Source: Roseburia rectibacter (GTDB lineage Bacteria; Bacillota; Clostridia; Lachnospirales; Lachnospiraceae). Taken from it: a DNA stretch of 64,000 bases. The notes under the pieces are model-generated. The model made no database searches and was not told the DNA's origin. It saw nothing but the letters and a program-made list of their open reading frames with translations. Within the stretch, counting starts at the first letter, position 1. Every line of letters begins with the position of its first letter. This document shows positions 43,544 through 52,971 of this stretch, one piece after another. The position numbers and the translations under genes were made by a program. The stretch covers positions 3,693,501 to 3,757,500 of the forward strand of contig NZ_CP092473.1 in the NCBI RefSeq assembly GCF_014287515.2, read 5' to 3'.

Positions 43544-43568
43544 GTGTGAAAAATGTTATTTTTCACAC
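43544..43568. repeat. Palindrome in front of sdaAA
   Basis: GTGTGAAAAAT-GTT-ATTTTTCACAC, 11-bp perfect arms, between sdaAB and sdaAA. A nearly identical palindrome lies upstream of the nitroreductase gene (34426-34452), there too followed by AATGGAGA and the start. Confidence 0.7.
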
Positions 43569-43624
43569 TACTTCCAACTTTCTATGATATATTTTGATTA
43601 ATGTATCAAAAGGTGTATTAATCT

Positions 43625-44290
43625 CTACTCTTCCACCAGACTGCAATACGTTACCTTTAATATACCCTCTAAGCGCTCTAACCATGCAAGTGATTCTTTC
43701 GGCACTTCCTGATCACACTCTATGACCATGACAGCATTGCCGCCTCTGCTTTTCCGGTAAAGCTGCATTGTGGCAATATTGACGCCTTTATGGGCAAGCA
43801 TGGATGTTACCTCGGTAACATGTCCCGGCTGGTCGATATTATGCACGATCAGTGTCGGATAATCGCCACTGAAATTGGCAGTGATCCCGTCAAGCTCGCA
43901 GATCTGTATCCGCCCGCCTCCGATCGAAGCTGCAATCACTTCAAGTGTACGCCCGGAAATACCTGTCAGATTCATTTTCACCGAATTTGGATGAACATCA
44001 CCGAGGTCGATCCCCTCTAGGGAAAATCTCATTCCTCTCTTCTCCGCAATCCTGAAACTGTCCGGTATTGCCGGATCATCCACCTGCATTCCTAATAATC
44101 CGGCAATCAGCGCCTTATCTGTGCCGTGTCCCTTGCCCGTCGCAAGGAACGAACCATGAAAGTATATTTTTGCTTCTTTTACTTCTTCCGCCAGCAGTTT
44201 ACGGCTGACTCTCCCGATTCTGACGGCTCCCGCCGTATGCGAACTGGACGGGCCGACCATTACAGGTCCGATGATATCTAACAGGTTCAT
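43625..44290 (-). CDS. sdaAB: L-serine dehydratase, Fe-S type, beta subunit
   Basis: 221 residues. N-terminal ASB/beta domain with GPSSSHTAGAVRIGR and a C-terminal ACT domain (DYPTLIVHNIDQPGHVTEVT, GNAVMVIECD) that binds serine as an activator. GGAGATAAG precedes the start. Forms the heteromeric enzyme with SdaAA. Confidence 0.95.
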   Translation of the reverse strand: MNLLDIIGPVMVGPSSSHTAGAVRIGRVSRKLLAEEVKEAKIYFHGSFLATGKGHGTDKALIAGLLGMQVDDPAIPDSFRIAEKRGMRFSLEGIDLGDVHPNSVKMNLTGISGRTLEVIAASIGGGRIQICELDGITANFSGDYPTLIVHNIDQPGHVTEVTSMLAHKGVNIATMQLYRKSRGGNAVMVIECDQEVPKESLAWLERLEGILKVTYCSLVEE

Positions 44291-44410
44291 ATCTTATCTC
44301 CGTTCTCATAAGTATTTACTTATGTTTTCTATAATTTTATCCTATTTGAAGTTATATCAAATTTATGATACATTTTAATTGCTATATACACACACACATT
44401 TATAGCATAG

Positions 44411-44453
44411 AAAAGAACAGTATTTCCACCGTAGAAATCCTGTTCTTTTTTTA
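44411..44453. terminator. Bidirectional-type terminator between sdaAB and lysR
   Basis: AAAAGAACAG.ATTTC / GAAAT.CTGTTCTTTTTT, with T-runs on both strands. It ends the mod-lysR transcript on the minus strand. Confidence 0.85.
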
Positions 44454-44472
44454 TGTAATAGGAAATTTTACT

Positions 44473-45360
44473 CTACCTCTCATCATTCCCATATTGACGT
44501 ACAATATCCATAAAATCACGCAGTGGATCATTCCAAACCTTATGTGGATGATATACCAGATTTAAGTTTCTTCCAAGACAAATATCTTCTACTTTTATTT
44601 CCACCAGACGGCCAGCCTTTAAATATTCCTCAATCAGAAAATATGGCAGTACCGAAATACCAAATCCATCTTCCACCGCCTGTACGAGTACTTTTGTGCT
44701 CCGGCTCTCCCATAAAGGTTCGATTACGCAGTCTTTTGTCCTTAAAATAGCTTCAAACCGGTCACGTACACCGGCTCCCTTTTCCCGCAAAAGAAAAGTT
44801 TCTTTTTTCAGATCCTCAAACCTGACATGCTCCATGCCCGCCAACGGATGACCGGGTGCTGCAACAACAAGAGTCCTGTCCTTTGCAAACGGCTCCTGTA
44901 TATAGTCCGTCTCACCAGGCAGATCTTCCATGATACCCAGATCGATCTGATGCGTTCTTAAAAGTTCCATCAGCTTTACCGATCCACTGACAATCACTTT
45001 CACACGAATGTCCGGATATTTTTTTTCAAATGTACGGATAAATCCACGCAGCATTTTTACTCCAACCGAAAGGTTTGCACCGATACGGATCGTCCGCACA
45101 CCTTCCGTTTCTTTCAAATGCTGTTCTAAATCATGATACAGTCCAAGGATATGACACGCATACTGATAGAGCAGCCTGCCGCTCTCCGTCGGTACTACTT
45201 TGCGGTTATAGCGCTCTAAAAAGCAGACACCGCTCTCCTGCTCTAACTCCTTGATGGTCTGGCTGACTGCGGGCTGTGTCATATAAAGTTTTTCGGCTGC
45301 CTTTGTCATGCTTCCTTCTTCACATACTGTACGGAAAATGGTCAGTTGTCGGTTATTCAT
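44473..45360 (-). CDS. LysR-family regulator at the end of the mod operon
   Basis: 295 residues from MNNRQLTIFRTV (ATG 45360; GAGGG 9 bp upstream), overlapping the end of modC. Winged helix with MTKAAEKLYMTQPAVSQTIK, effector domain with NLSVGVKMLRGFIRTFEKKY. CysL-like. The operon position suggests control of molybdate uptake or molybdenum enzyme genes, but sulfur or cysteine control is possible. Confidence 0.85.
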   Translation of the reverse strand: MNNRQLTIFRTVCEEGSMTKAAEKLYMTQPAVSQTIKELEQESGVCFLERYNRKVVPTESGRLLYQYACHILGLYHDLEQHLKETEGVRTIRIGANLSVGVKMLRGFIRTFEKKYPDIRVKVIVSGSVKLMELLRTHQIDLGIMEDLPGETDYIQEPFAKDRTLVVAAPGHPLAGMEHVRFEDLKKETFLLREKGAGVRDRFEAILRTKDCVIEPLWESRSTKVLVQAVEDGFGISVLPYFLIEEYLKAGRLVEIKVEDICLGRNLNLVYHPHKVWNDPLRDFMDIVRQYGNDER

Positions 45361-46408
45361 AGGCATTATCCCTCAACAATAAAATATCTTTTGCATCCAC
45401 TGCCAGACCAGAAGGGATTGGTCCTGGCGAATCTTCCTGCTCTGTTTTTGCTATTTTCCACTGAAGCCATCCACTCTCTTTCGATGGGCGGAATGAAATA
45501 TTCCACTCAAACGTATCCTCAATGATGCGGTATTCCTCTATCCTTAAAATATTCATATCCTGAACAGGCTCTGCATCCACAGGATAAAACGAATGTGCCC
45601 GGATACCAACCGCTTTTGTGTCCTTTGGAATTTCCGGAACGCACAGAGTTATCCCCCAGTCCACCGCTTTTATATGACTATTATCCACAATTTCCACTGC
45701 AGAAATGTTCTTACATCCGGATAACACAGCCGCTGTCTTTGTTTTCGGATTATGGAAAAACTCTTTTGTCTCCTCAATGACTTCCATTTTTCCATGATCG
45801 ATACAGCTTACCATATTACACAGACGATAAACCTCATCACGATTGTGCGATACAAAAAGTACCGGCTTTTTCACCTCTGCTAACATATCACGCATTTCCT
45901 GCTCTAACTCCCACTTGAGATAACTGTCAAGCGCAGAAAACGGTTCATCCAAAAGCAGAATATCCGGCTCTGAAGCGATCATCCGCGCCATCGCTACACG
46001 CTGTTTCTGTCCACCGGAAAGCTGCGTGGGGTAATGTTTTTCAAGTCCTTCTAAGCGGAAACGTCTGATATAAGACTTTACTTTCTCTTCATCCGGACAT
46101 TTTCCCATACCAGCTTTGATATTCTGTTCCACTGTCATATTGGGAAACAGGGCATAATCCTGAAACATATAGCCGACACGACGTTTCTGTGGCGTAAGAT
46201 TGATCTTTTTTGCAGAATCAAATAATACCCTGCCGTTTAATTCGATCCGTCCCTCGTCCGGTGTCTCAATTCCGGCTATGCACTTTAGTGTCATACTCTT
46301 TCCACATCCGGATGCCCCAAGAATCGCAAATACGCCACGCTCTGTCTCGAACGCGACGTCTAAACAAAAGCTGCCAAACTTCTTTTTTATATTTACTTTC
46401 AGACTCAT
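45353..46408 (-). CDS. modC: Molybdate ABC transporter ATP-binding protein
   Basis: 351 residues from MSLKVNIKKKFG (ATG 46408, GGAG 6 bp upstream). Walker A GASGCGKSMTLK, signature LSGGQKQRVAMA, Walker B ILLLDEPFSALD and H-loop LFVSHNRDEV. The C-terminal 120 residues are a regulatory TOBE/Mop-like region. Start overlaps the stop of a 46-codon gene as ATGA. Tungstate is an alternative substrate. Confidence 0.92.
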   Translation of the reverse strand: MSLKVNIKKKFGSFCLDVAFETERGVFAILGASGCGKSMTLKCIAGIETPDEGRIELNGRVLFDSAKKINLTPQKRRVGYMFQDYALFPNMTVEQNIKAGMGKCPDEEKVKSYIRRFRLEGLEKHYPTQLSGGQKQRVAMARMIASEPDILLLDEPFSALDSYLKWELEQEMRDMLAEVKKPVLFVSHNRDEVYRLCNMVSCIDHGKMEVIEETKEFFHNPKTKTAAVLSGCKNISAVEIVDNSHIKAVDWGITLCVPEIPKDTKAVGIRAHSFYPVDAEPVQDMNILRIEEYRIIEDTFEWNISFRPSKESGWLQWKIAKTEQEDSPGPIPSGLAVDAKDILLLRDNAYE

Positions 46409-46545
46409 TCCAATCTCCATTTAAAATAATGCACTTGCCTATACTCTCCATTGATCACATGAAAAATGCCTGCGTTTTTCCGCATGAAACTTAGTACTTC
46501 TTCACGAAAGAGCCTCTGCTCTGAGTAATTAGAAGTACTTTTCAT
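46405..46545 (-). CDS. 46-aa protein between modB and modC
   Basis: ATG 46545 stands 5 bp after AGGTGG, and the stop overlaps the modC start as ATGA, so the frame is well fitted for translational coupling. Product: MKSTSNYSEQRLFREEVLSF continuing MRKNAGIFHVINGEY and VHYFKWRLE. Unknown family, basic, soluble. However, the DNA contains nested inverted repeats (AGTACTTCT/AGAAGTACT, AGAGC/GCTCT, GGAAAAA/ATTTTTC), so this could be an intergenic repeat that happens to be open. Confidence 0.5.
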   Translation of the reverse strand: MKSTSNYSEQRLFREEVLSFMRKNAGIFHVINGEYRQVHYFKWRLE

Positions 46546-46546
46546 G

Positions 46547-47251
46547 CTACCACCTGCTCACATGTTTTATACTCTTTACCGTGATGATATTTAACAAAAA
46601 TATGACCAAAAATGCAATGATCAATATCACGAGCACCCAGAATCCCGCTGTCGCATAGTCTCCGTCCTGGATGACCATCGCAATTTTCTGTGAGATTGTA
46701 CTTGTTTTTTTCGGAATATTTCCTGCAAGCATTGAGGTCGCACCGTACTCACCAAGCGCCCTTGCAAAGGTTAAAACTGTTCCGGATGCAATGCCCGGTC
46801 CCGCCGCAGGAACCACCACTTTCCAGAAAATTTTGATCTCAGGCATCCCAAGTGTCCGCGCCGCATAAATCAGATTTACATCAATCTGTTCAAACGCAGC
46901 TCTGGCATTCCGGTACATGAGTGGAAATGCGATCACGGTTGCCGCTAAAATACAGCCAAGCCAGGTCTGTACCACTTTGAAATGAAACGTATCATAAAGA
47001 TATGCTCCAAACGGTCTCCTCAGGCTGAACAATAACAGCAGAAAAAAGCCTGCCACCGTCGGTGGCAGCACCATTGGCAGTGTCAGAATTCCATCTGCCA
47101 CTGCCTTTATGCGCGGTCCTGCTTTTACTACTTTTCGTGCTGCATAGATGCCTAAAAAAAATGAAATAATGGTTGCTACAATTCCGGTTTTAATTGATAT
47201 CAGAAGCGGGCTCCAGTCGAGTCCACTTAAATATGCTGTCAACTGACTCAT
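46547..47251 (-). CDS. modB: Molybdate ABC transporter permease
   Basis: 234 residues with five to six membrane helices and the permease signature EQIDVNLIYAARTLGMPEIK plus ALGEYGATSMLAG, typical of ModB/CysT permeases. AGGAGG upstream, 28 bp after modA. Confidence 0.93.
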   Translation of the reverse strand: MSQLTAYLSGLDWSPLLISIKTGIVATIISFFLGIYAARKVVKAGPRIKAVADGILTLPMVLPPTVAGFFLLLLFSLRRPFGAYLYDTFHFKVVQTWLGCILAATVIAFPLMYRNARAAFEQIDVNLIYAARTLGMPEIKIFWKVVVPAAGPGIASGTVLTFARALGEYGATSMLAGNIPKKTSTISQKIAMVIQDGDYATAGFWVLVILIIAFLVIFLLNIITVKSIKHVSRW

Positions 47252-47279
47252 AACTGCCTCCTGTTTTCATTTTTACCTT

Positions 47280-48260
47280 TTATTCAACATCCGTATCAAA
47301 GTAGTATTTCTGGAAAATTGTTTTTGCATCATCCGAAACCAGAAAATTGATAAAATCCTCTGCTGCACTCTGCTCTAACTCATCTGCTTCGTTATTTACA
47401 ATCTGTGCCACCGGATAAATAACATTTCCGGTAAGGTCATACGAAACTTTTTCTAGGATTTCCAAACGGTCTTCAAAACCGTAAGTATCTGAATAATATA
47501 CGGTTCCGACTTCATTAGAACCTTCTGCAACTGCAGATGTTACAGCTCCTACATTGACACACTCATTGATATCCACACCACCAAGTGCATTCTGGATTTC
47601 CGTTGTCGTAATCTGTGAAACATCGTCCACTTTGTCTAACATACCCGCATTTACCATTGCCTGTCTGGTATATTTTCCAACCGGAACAGAACCATCGGCA
47701 AGTGCAATGCTTTTTGCATTTCCGATATCGGAAAGTCCGGTTACCGTCGTGCCGCTGCCTTTGTATGTAACGACACAAACCTGATTGTTTACAACGTTAT
47801 GTCTGGTTCCGTCGATAACCAGTCCGTCCTGATCCTGAAGCTGATCCATCTGTTTTTGTGCTGCGGAGAAAAATACATCACAGGCTGCTCCTTCTTCGAT
47901 CTGTGTCATCAGGGTTCCTGAACTGTCATAACTTCCCACGATCGATACGTTCGGCTGTGTTTTGTTATACTCTGCGATCAGCTCTTCCATAACCGTATTT
48001 AAACTCTTTGCAGCAAATACAGTTACCGTTGTTGCTTCAAATGGCTCTGCTGCTGCAGCTTCGGTTGCATCTGCTGTCTCCACTGCCTCAGTCGCAGCAG
48101 CATCTGCACTGACACTTTCTGTCTCAGATGATTTTTCTGCACCTGACTCGACCACCGTATTGGTTTCACCTGCCGCCTGATCCTTGTTGTTTCCACATCC
48201 GGCAAACATTGTCATTGCCATAGCTGCAGAAAGTAATACACACACACATTTCTTTTTCAT
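47280..48260 (-). CDS. modA: Molybdate-binding lipoprotein
   Basis: 326 residues. Lipoprotein signal MKKKCVCVLLSAAMAMTMFAGC with the lipidated Cys22, then an Ala/Glu/Thr-rich linker to about residue 75 and a periplasmic-type binding fold (VTVFAAKSLNTVMEELIAEY, SYDSSGTLMTQIEEGAACDV, SVPVGKYTRQA). Captures molybdate at the membrane surface for ModBC. First gene of the mod operon, GAGGAAAA upstream. Confidence 0.93.
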   Translation of the reverse strand: MKKKCVCVLLSAAMAMTMFAGCGNNKDQAAGETNTVVESGAEKSSETESVSADAAATEAVETADATEAAAAEPFEATTVTVFAAKSLNTVMEELIAEYNKTQPNVSIVGSYDSSGTLMTQIEEGAACDVFFSAAQKQMDQLQDQDGLVIDGTRHNVVNNQVCVVTYKGSGTTVTGLSDIGNAKSIALADGSVPVGKYTRQAMVNAGMLDKVDDVSQITTTEIQNALGGVDINECVNVGAVTSAVAEGSNEVGTVYYSDTYGFEDRLEILEKVSYDLTGNVIYPVAQIVNNEADELEQSAAEDFINFLVSDDAKTIFQKYYFDTDVE

Positions 48261-48352
48261 TTGTTTTTCCTCTTTTTTTTTATTTTAAAAAGCTCTAAAA
48301 AAGCAGCTTCTTAAATCAGCTCCATATAACTCCTTTTTCTATACCATTTCTT

Positions 48353-49327
48353 TTAAAAATTAATTTTATGATGATTTTTTCTCGCACGTACTTCGATCAG
48401 CTGTGCCGCAATGCTGATCGCGATCTCCGCCGGAGTCTCACTTCCGATCTCAATTCCGATCGGTGCTGTCACACGTGCAAGCTGTTCCCCGGTAAATCCC
48501 TCCGCGATCAATTTATCATATACAAATTTTGTTTTTTTCCTGCTTCCCACAACACCGATATATCCGGCAGAAGTTTTCAGTCCAAAACGCTCTGCATCCG
48601 TATCGCAGAGATGTCCTCTTGTGACGACCACAATGTAGTCTTCCGGATGAATCGTAAATGTCTCTTCCAGTTTTCCAAAATCGATCAGCCGTATCTCTTC
48701 CGCTCCCGGAAACAGTTCCGGTTTTGTAAATTCTTCCCTGTCATCCGAAACAATGCAGCGGAACCCCAGATGTGACAGCACCGGGACAAGTTCCTGTGCT
48801 AAATGTCCGCCTCCAAAAATATAAACTTTTCCATCATAGGAGAATTGTTCTGCATAGAAACGCGCTCCATCAATCTCTGTCACCGACTGATGTGCAGATG
48901 TCTGAAACTCCGGCAGTATTTTTACCTTTCCTTGCTCTAACGGCATAAGGATCCAGAATGGTTTTCTTTTTTCTTCTGCCGCTTCCATCTGTCCGATCCA
49001 TACAGCATCTTCCACCGCGTCCACATAGTAAAATAAGACGGTCGCATTTCCACCGCATGCCATTCCAAGTTCTGCTGATTTTTCCTGACCAAGATTATAC
49101 TCATGCAGATAATTCTTCTTTTCGGCAAGAAGCTTTTGTCCCAGCAAAATTGCCTGATATTCCAGATTACCGCCACCGATCGTTCCGGCTATTCTGCCAT
49201 CCTCGCCGACTACCATATATGCACCGGCTTTCCTCGGTATGGAACCGCGTCCTGCAACCACAGTGATGAGCATACTATTTTTCTTTTCATTGATTCTTTT
49301 CTTAAGAGCTTCCACAATTTCTCTCAT
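48353..49327 (-). CDS. XdhC/CoxI-family molybdenum enzyme maturation protein
   Basis: 324 residues from MREIVEALKKRIN (ATG 49327; GGAG 6 bp upstream). N-terminal XdhC_CoxI domain (GRGSIPRKAGAYMVV, GTIGGGNLEYQA, GMACGGNATVLFYYV) and C-terminal Rossmann domain (VYIFGGGHLAQELVPVLSHL). XdhC inserts or sulfurates the molybdenum cofactor of xanthine dehydrogenase-type enzymes. Here it stands in the selenium/molybdenum locus, so it likely serves a selenium-dependent hydroxylase. Confidence 0.9.
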   Translation of the reverse strand: MREIVEALKKRINEKKNSMLITVVAGRGSIPRKAGAYMVVGEDGRIAGTIGGGNLEYQAILLGQKLLAEKKNYLHEYNLGQEKSAELGMACGGNATVLFYYVDAVEDAVWIGQMEAAEEKRKPFWILMPLEQGKVKILPEFQTSAHQSVTEIDGARFYAEQFSYDGKVYIFGGGHLAQELVPVLSHLGFRCIVSDDREEFTKPELFPGAEEIRLIDFGKLEETFTIHPEDYIVVVTRGHLCDTDAERFGLKTSAGYIGVVGSRKKTKFVYDKLIAEGFTGEQLARVTAPIGIEIGSETPAEIAISIAAQLIEVRARKNHHKINF

Positions 49328-49374
49328 AACAATCTCCATTTCTGCGCTCTTTTCATTGATCTGTTCCGGATGTG

Positions 49375-49809
49375 TTACACTGATTCTATCATAAGTTCAT
49401 CCCCGACATGTATCATGCCGCCCTCTAAAACAACAGCAAAAACACCTTCATGCGGCATGATACATTCTCCCATCCGCTGATAAATCTGGCAATGTGAATG
49501 ACATTCTTTACCGATCTGGGTCATTTCAAGAAGGACATCCCCACAGCGGAATCTTGTTCCGACCGGAAGATTTTTAAAATCATATCCATCCACGATCAGA
49601 TTTTCTCCAAATGCTCCAAACGCTACATCCGCGCCTTTTGCACGAAATTCTTCTATTTTTTCAAAGGACAGCAGACTGACCTGTCTGTGCCATTTTCCTG
49701 CATGCGCATCACCCTGAATGCCCCAGTCCCTGATAAACTCAGCCTCAGGCACTTCATGCTTTTCTGTTCCTCTTTCTTTGCTGATGCAAATTCCTTTTAT
49801 GATTCCCAT
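49375..49809 (-). CDS. MOSC-domain protein
   Basis: 144 residues: GIQGDAHAGKWHRQVSLLSF and FGAFGENLIVDGYDFKNLPV, then a cysteine segment GKECHSHCQIYQRMGECIMP, all typical of stand-alone MOSC proteins (molybdenum cofactor sulfurase C-terminal fold). The conserved Cys may carry sulfur or selenium to the cofactor. 42 bp downstream of moaA, so co-transcribed. Confidence 0.9.
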   Translation of the reverse strand: MGIIKGICISKERGTEKHEVPEAEFIRDWGIQGDAHAGKWHRQVSLLSFEKIEEFRAKGADVAFGAFGENLIVDGYDFKNLPVGTRFRCGDVLLEMTQIGKECHSHCQIYQRMGECIMPHEGVFAVVLEGGMIHVGDELMIESV

Positions 49810-49851
49810 ATATAACTGCTCTGCTTTCTAAATAATTTTCGTCTATTTCTT

Positions 49852-50874
49852 TCATCCACCAATGCGTACCATCGCTTTATGCTCTGTCATTTCTGAAATC
49901 TGTTCAAAACAGTGTTCCATAGGTTTTTCTAAAACTGCCTCTTTCATCACTTTCTGTAAGGTCTGTTCTTTTTGGGGATCCCTGAGGACTGCTCTTAGAT
50001 CAACACCTTTTTCATAACAGAGGCATAATTTTAAATATCCTTCGGAGGTGAGACGGATACGATTACAGTTCTTACAAAATTTATGATGTATGGCGCTGAT
50101 AAAGCCGACATCTATATTTAATCCCGGAAAATGGCAGTAAACTGCAGGTCCTGCGCCATAGTTTTTATATGGCAGCTTCACTGTAACTTCCTGCTCTCCG
50201 GCTTTTTCAGATTCCACTTTTCGATCCGGTTCCATCGCACAGGCATTTCCATATATGTCCTCGATCTGCCGGAACAATTCTTCATTGGATCTTCCGGTAT
50301 AAGCTGCACCATATCCGATCGGCATCATCTCAATAAAACGTACCGGTATCTGCCTTTCATCTGCGTAAGCAAGAACGGCTCTCCAGTCCAGATTTTTATA
50401 ATGAACCGTATTGATCTTTACCGGAATTTCCGCTTCCTGTGCCGCCCTGATTCCTGCTAACACTGCTTTTAATTCATTCCGTCCCGTCAGTCTTTGAAAT
50501 TCTGTCTCATCTAAAGTATCCAGGCTGACATTTACACTATCAAGTCCTGCTTCTTTCAAAGTCCTTGCATACTCTGCAAGCAGAACCCCATTTGTGGTCA
50601 TTCCAACCGTATCAATGCCCGATATATTTTTTATTTTTTTGACCAGCTCTACACAGCCACGGCGCACTAACGGCTCTCCACCGGTCAGACGGACATGCCG
50701 GATTCCAAGTGACACGGCAGTCTCTGTCACTTTTACAATTTCCTCGTATGTCAGCAGATTCGCCATATCCGTTGTCTCTATATCGCCAGGCATACAATAC
50801 TTACAGCGCAGATTGCAGCGATCGGTAATCGAAATTCTCATATAATCAATCTCTCTGCCTGTCTGATCTTTCAT
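49852..50874 (-). CDS. moaA: GTP 3',8-cyclase (molybdopterin step 1)
   Basis: 340-residue radical SAM enzyme. N-terminal cluster CNLRCKYCMPGD (C-x3-C-x2-C), LTGGEPLVRRG SAM motif, C-terminal cluster CKNCNRIRLTSEGYLKLCLC and the required terminal GG. Converts GTP to cyclic pyranopterin precursor. GAGGAAG upstream. Confidence 0.96.
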   Translation of the reverse strand: MKDQTGREIDYMRISITDRCNLRCKYCMPGDIETTDMANLLTYEEIVKVTETAVSLGIRHVRLTGGEPLVRRGCVELVKKIKNISGIDTVGMTTNGVLLAEYARTLKEAGLDSVNVSLDTLDETEFQRLTGRNELKAVLAGIRAAQEAEIPVKINTVHYKNLDWRAVLAYADERQIPVRFIEMMPIGYGAAYTGRSNEELFRQIEDIYGNACAMEPDRKVESEKAGEQEVTVKLPYKNYGAGPAVYCHFPGLNIDVGFISAIHHKFCKNCNRIRLTSEGYLKLCLCYEKGVDLRAVLRDPQKEQTLQKVMKEAVLEKPMEHCFEQISEMTEHKAMVRIGG

Positions 50875-50940
50875 TCAAATACTTCCTCATGCCTTTCCAT
50901 AAATCTCATTTCAAAATCTGCTCTGTAGCTTATGCTACTG

Positions 50941-51966
50941 CTACCATCCTTTTCCAAAGCCGCAATTTGGGTAAATACAGTGTTCACAGTTTAAGCAAAG
51001 CCCACCCTCGCCAAGTGCTGCAAGTTCTTCTGCGGCCACTTTGTCATCTGCCATAATGCGCGGCAGCACCAGATCAAAAATCGTACGCTTTGCATACATC
51101 ACACAGCCCGGCAGTCCAAGGATCGGAATGCTTTCTTTATAATAAGAAAGCAGAAACATTGCTCCCGGTAATACCGGTGCACCGTAAGAAATGATCTCTG
51201 CCCCGGTATTTTTGATGGCAAGCGGTGTTTTATCATCCGGGTCCACACTCATGCCCCCGGTACAGATCACAAGATCTGCTCCTGCTTCGATCGCCGCAAG
51301 ACAGCCGTCCGTAATCTTTTCGTTATCATCATCAAAGGTCTCATGAAAAATGACTTCCGTATCATATTCTGCTAATTTTTCCCGGATGACCGGTGTAAAA
51401 GTATCTGCGATCCTTCCGTGATAAACTTCATTTCCCGTCGTGATGATCGCAGCTTTTTTCTTGTGAAATGGCTTTAGTGTAAAAATAGGAGCATCTGCAC
51501 AAATCTGCCTTGCCCGTTCCATCTTTTCTTTTTTGATCACAAGTGGGATGATCCTTGTTCCAGCAAGTTTGTCTCCCGCTTTTACCGGTGTATTTCCATG
51601 GCGGCTGGCGATCATCATTTCCCCGAAACTGTTCACCTTTTTTAATTTTTCTTTATCAACTTTTAACAGTCCGTCGCAATCCGCGATCAGTTCAATTTTA
51701 CCTTCTTTGACATCCGATGGATGCATGTAGTCATTTCTGCACATCTCATAAAGAATCTGCGCTGCCTCGTTTTCATGGAGAATCGTGTCATCTTTTTCCC
51801 AGATGTAAATGTGATCCTTTCCAACACTTAGAAGCACCGGAATATCTTCTTCTGTGATGATATGCCCTTTGCGGAAAACCGCATCTTTTGTAACACCCTT
51901 AATGATCTGTGTGATATCGTGGCAGAGTACCTGACCGACTGCATCTTCTGTCTTTATCAGTTTCAT
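50941..51966 (-). CDS. MoeA/MogA-like molybdopterin-binding protein with C-terminal Cys cluster
   Basis: 341 residues. The MoCF-binding domain is clear: AAIITTGNEVYHGRI, VICTGGMSVDPDDKTPLAIK and GLPGCVMYAK. The N-terminal region differs from canonical MoeA. The C-terminus LCLNCEHCIYPNCGFGKGW has three cysteines and may bind metal or cluster, a feature of the version found in selenium-dependent molybdenum hydroxylase loci. Probably inserts molybdenum into molybdopterin. AAGGAG upstream. Confidence 0.85.
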   Translation of the reverse strand: MKLIKTEDAVGQVLCHDITQIIKGVTKDAVFRKGHIITEEDIPVLLSVGKDHIYIWEKDDTILHENEAAQILYEMCRNDYMHPSDVKEGKIELIADCDGLLKVDKEKLKKVNSFGEMMIASRHGNTPVKAGDKLAGTRIIPLVIKKEKMERARQICADAPIFTLKPFHKKKAAIITTGNEVYHGRIADTFTPVIREKLAEYDTEVIFHETFDDDNEKITDGCLAAIEAGADLVICTGGMSVDPDDKTPLAIKNTGAEIISYGAPVLPGAMFLLSYYKESIPILGLPGCVMYAKRTIFDLVLPRIMADDKVAAEELAALGEGGLCLNCEHCIYPNCGFGKGW

Positions 51967-51987
51967 GAAGCATATGCTCCTTTCTTT

Positions 51988-52812
51988 TTATGATAAATTG
52001 TCAGTGTCAAAAGCACAGACAACTTCAAGCACACTGCCTGCAATACAGCGTGCTTTATCCGAAATGGTAAAACAGTTCGAAAGTTCGCTTTTGCGCGGAT
52101 CGATATCTGCAATCTTAAAGCCTTTTGTAACCGGATATCCATCACGGATCAGTCCGCGGATAATACCGGGGATCGTGGCGGTTACCGAATATCTGGCATT
52201 TTCATCCTCATTCATGATATACGCAATTTCCTCGCCCTGTTCAACAATATCACCGATCTTATGCACATTATAAAGAATACCCGGTGCGCCTGCATGAATC
52301 ACACGCTCTGCCGCATAGCCGCCAATATTGCCCGGTATTCCGGTATTGGGAATAGCTGATCCCTCACGGATGATCCGACCGAGATTATGTCCTCGCTTTG
52401 TCTCAATAACGATATCCACATCTTCCCCCGCAGTAAATCCGGGACCAAGTCCTACCGTAAGTGCTGCCATATTGCGTGTTGTTCCGAGATTTTTCTTTGC
52501 AAGGATTGCATCAACGACCACATCGGGCTTTAATGCTGCAATGGCTGCTCCGTCCGGATCTACCAGTAACGGAACTTTTCCAGCGCCGATCACTTTTTCT
52601 GCTTCTGTAGCATCTTGGATCAGAACAGCCTCCATGCCTTCTACCGTGGCACTGCCCTCATAAACAGCCTCACAGATGGCTACCTGACGCCGGATCGCTG
52701 CCGGATATTCCGCTTCAAGAACCAGAACCGGAAATCCTGCCGACCAGAGTCTGTGGATGGTTCCGGTGGCAAGATCGCCACCGCCTCTTACTATAATGAA
52801 TGGTTTCTTCAA
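51988..52812 (-). CDS. yqeB: Selenium-dependent molybdenum hydroxylase system protein YqeB
   Basis: 274 residues starting at a TTG (52812). FIIVRGGGDLATGTIHRLWS is a Rossmann-like start, followed by LLVDPDGAAIAALKPDVVVD and TVGLGPGFTAGEDVDIVIET: the EF2563/YqeB family, one of the marker families for labile-selenium molybdenum hydroxylases. A terminator-like hairpin lies 34 bp before the start. Confidence 0.88.
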   Translation of the reverse strand: MKKPFIIVRGGGDLATGTIHRLWSAGFPVLVLEAEYPAAIRRQVAICEAVYEGSATVEGMEAVLIQDATEAEKVIGAGKVPLLVDPDGAAIAALKPDVVVDAILAKKNLGTTRNMAALTVGLGPGFTAGEDVDIVIETKRGHNLGRIIREGSAIPNTGIPGNIGGYAAERVIHAGAPGILYNVHKIGDIVEQGEEIAYIMNEDENARYSVTATIPGIIRGLIRDGYPVTKGFKIADIDPRKSELSNCFTISDKARCIAGSVLEVVCAFDTDNLS

Positions 52813-52845
52813 TATTTCTCATCTGCCTTTCAGACAATTATCATT

Positions 52846-52887
52846 AAGAAAAAAAGAAAACCAATGTGGGGACTCTACCCACATTGG
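52846..52887 (-). terminator. Terminator or attenuator between the PII-like gene and yqeB
   Basis: Minus strand: CCAATGTGGG/CCCACATTGG (perfect 10-bp stem, 7-nt loop) followed by TTTTCTTTTTTTC. It separates two operons or attenuates read-through into yqeB. Confidence 0.82.
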
Positions 52888-52971
52888 CTATCTTTCATTC
52901 AGCTTACACATTGCTATCTTTTATAAGAATAACCATACTTATAATTTTTGTCAAGTCAATACTGACGTATT

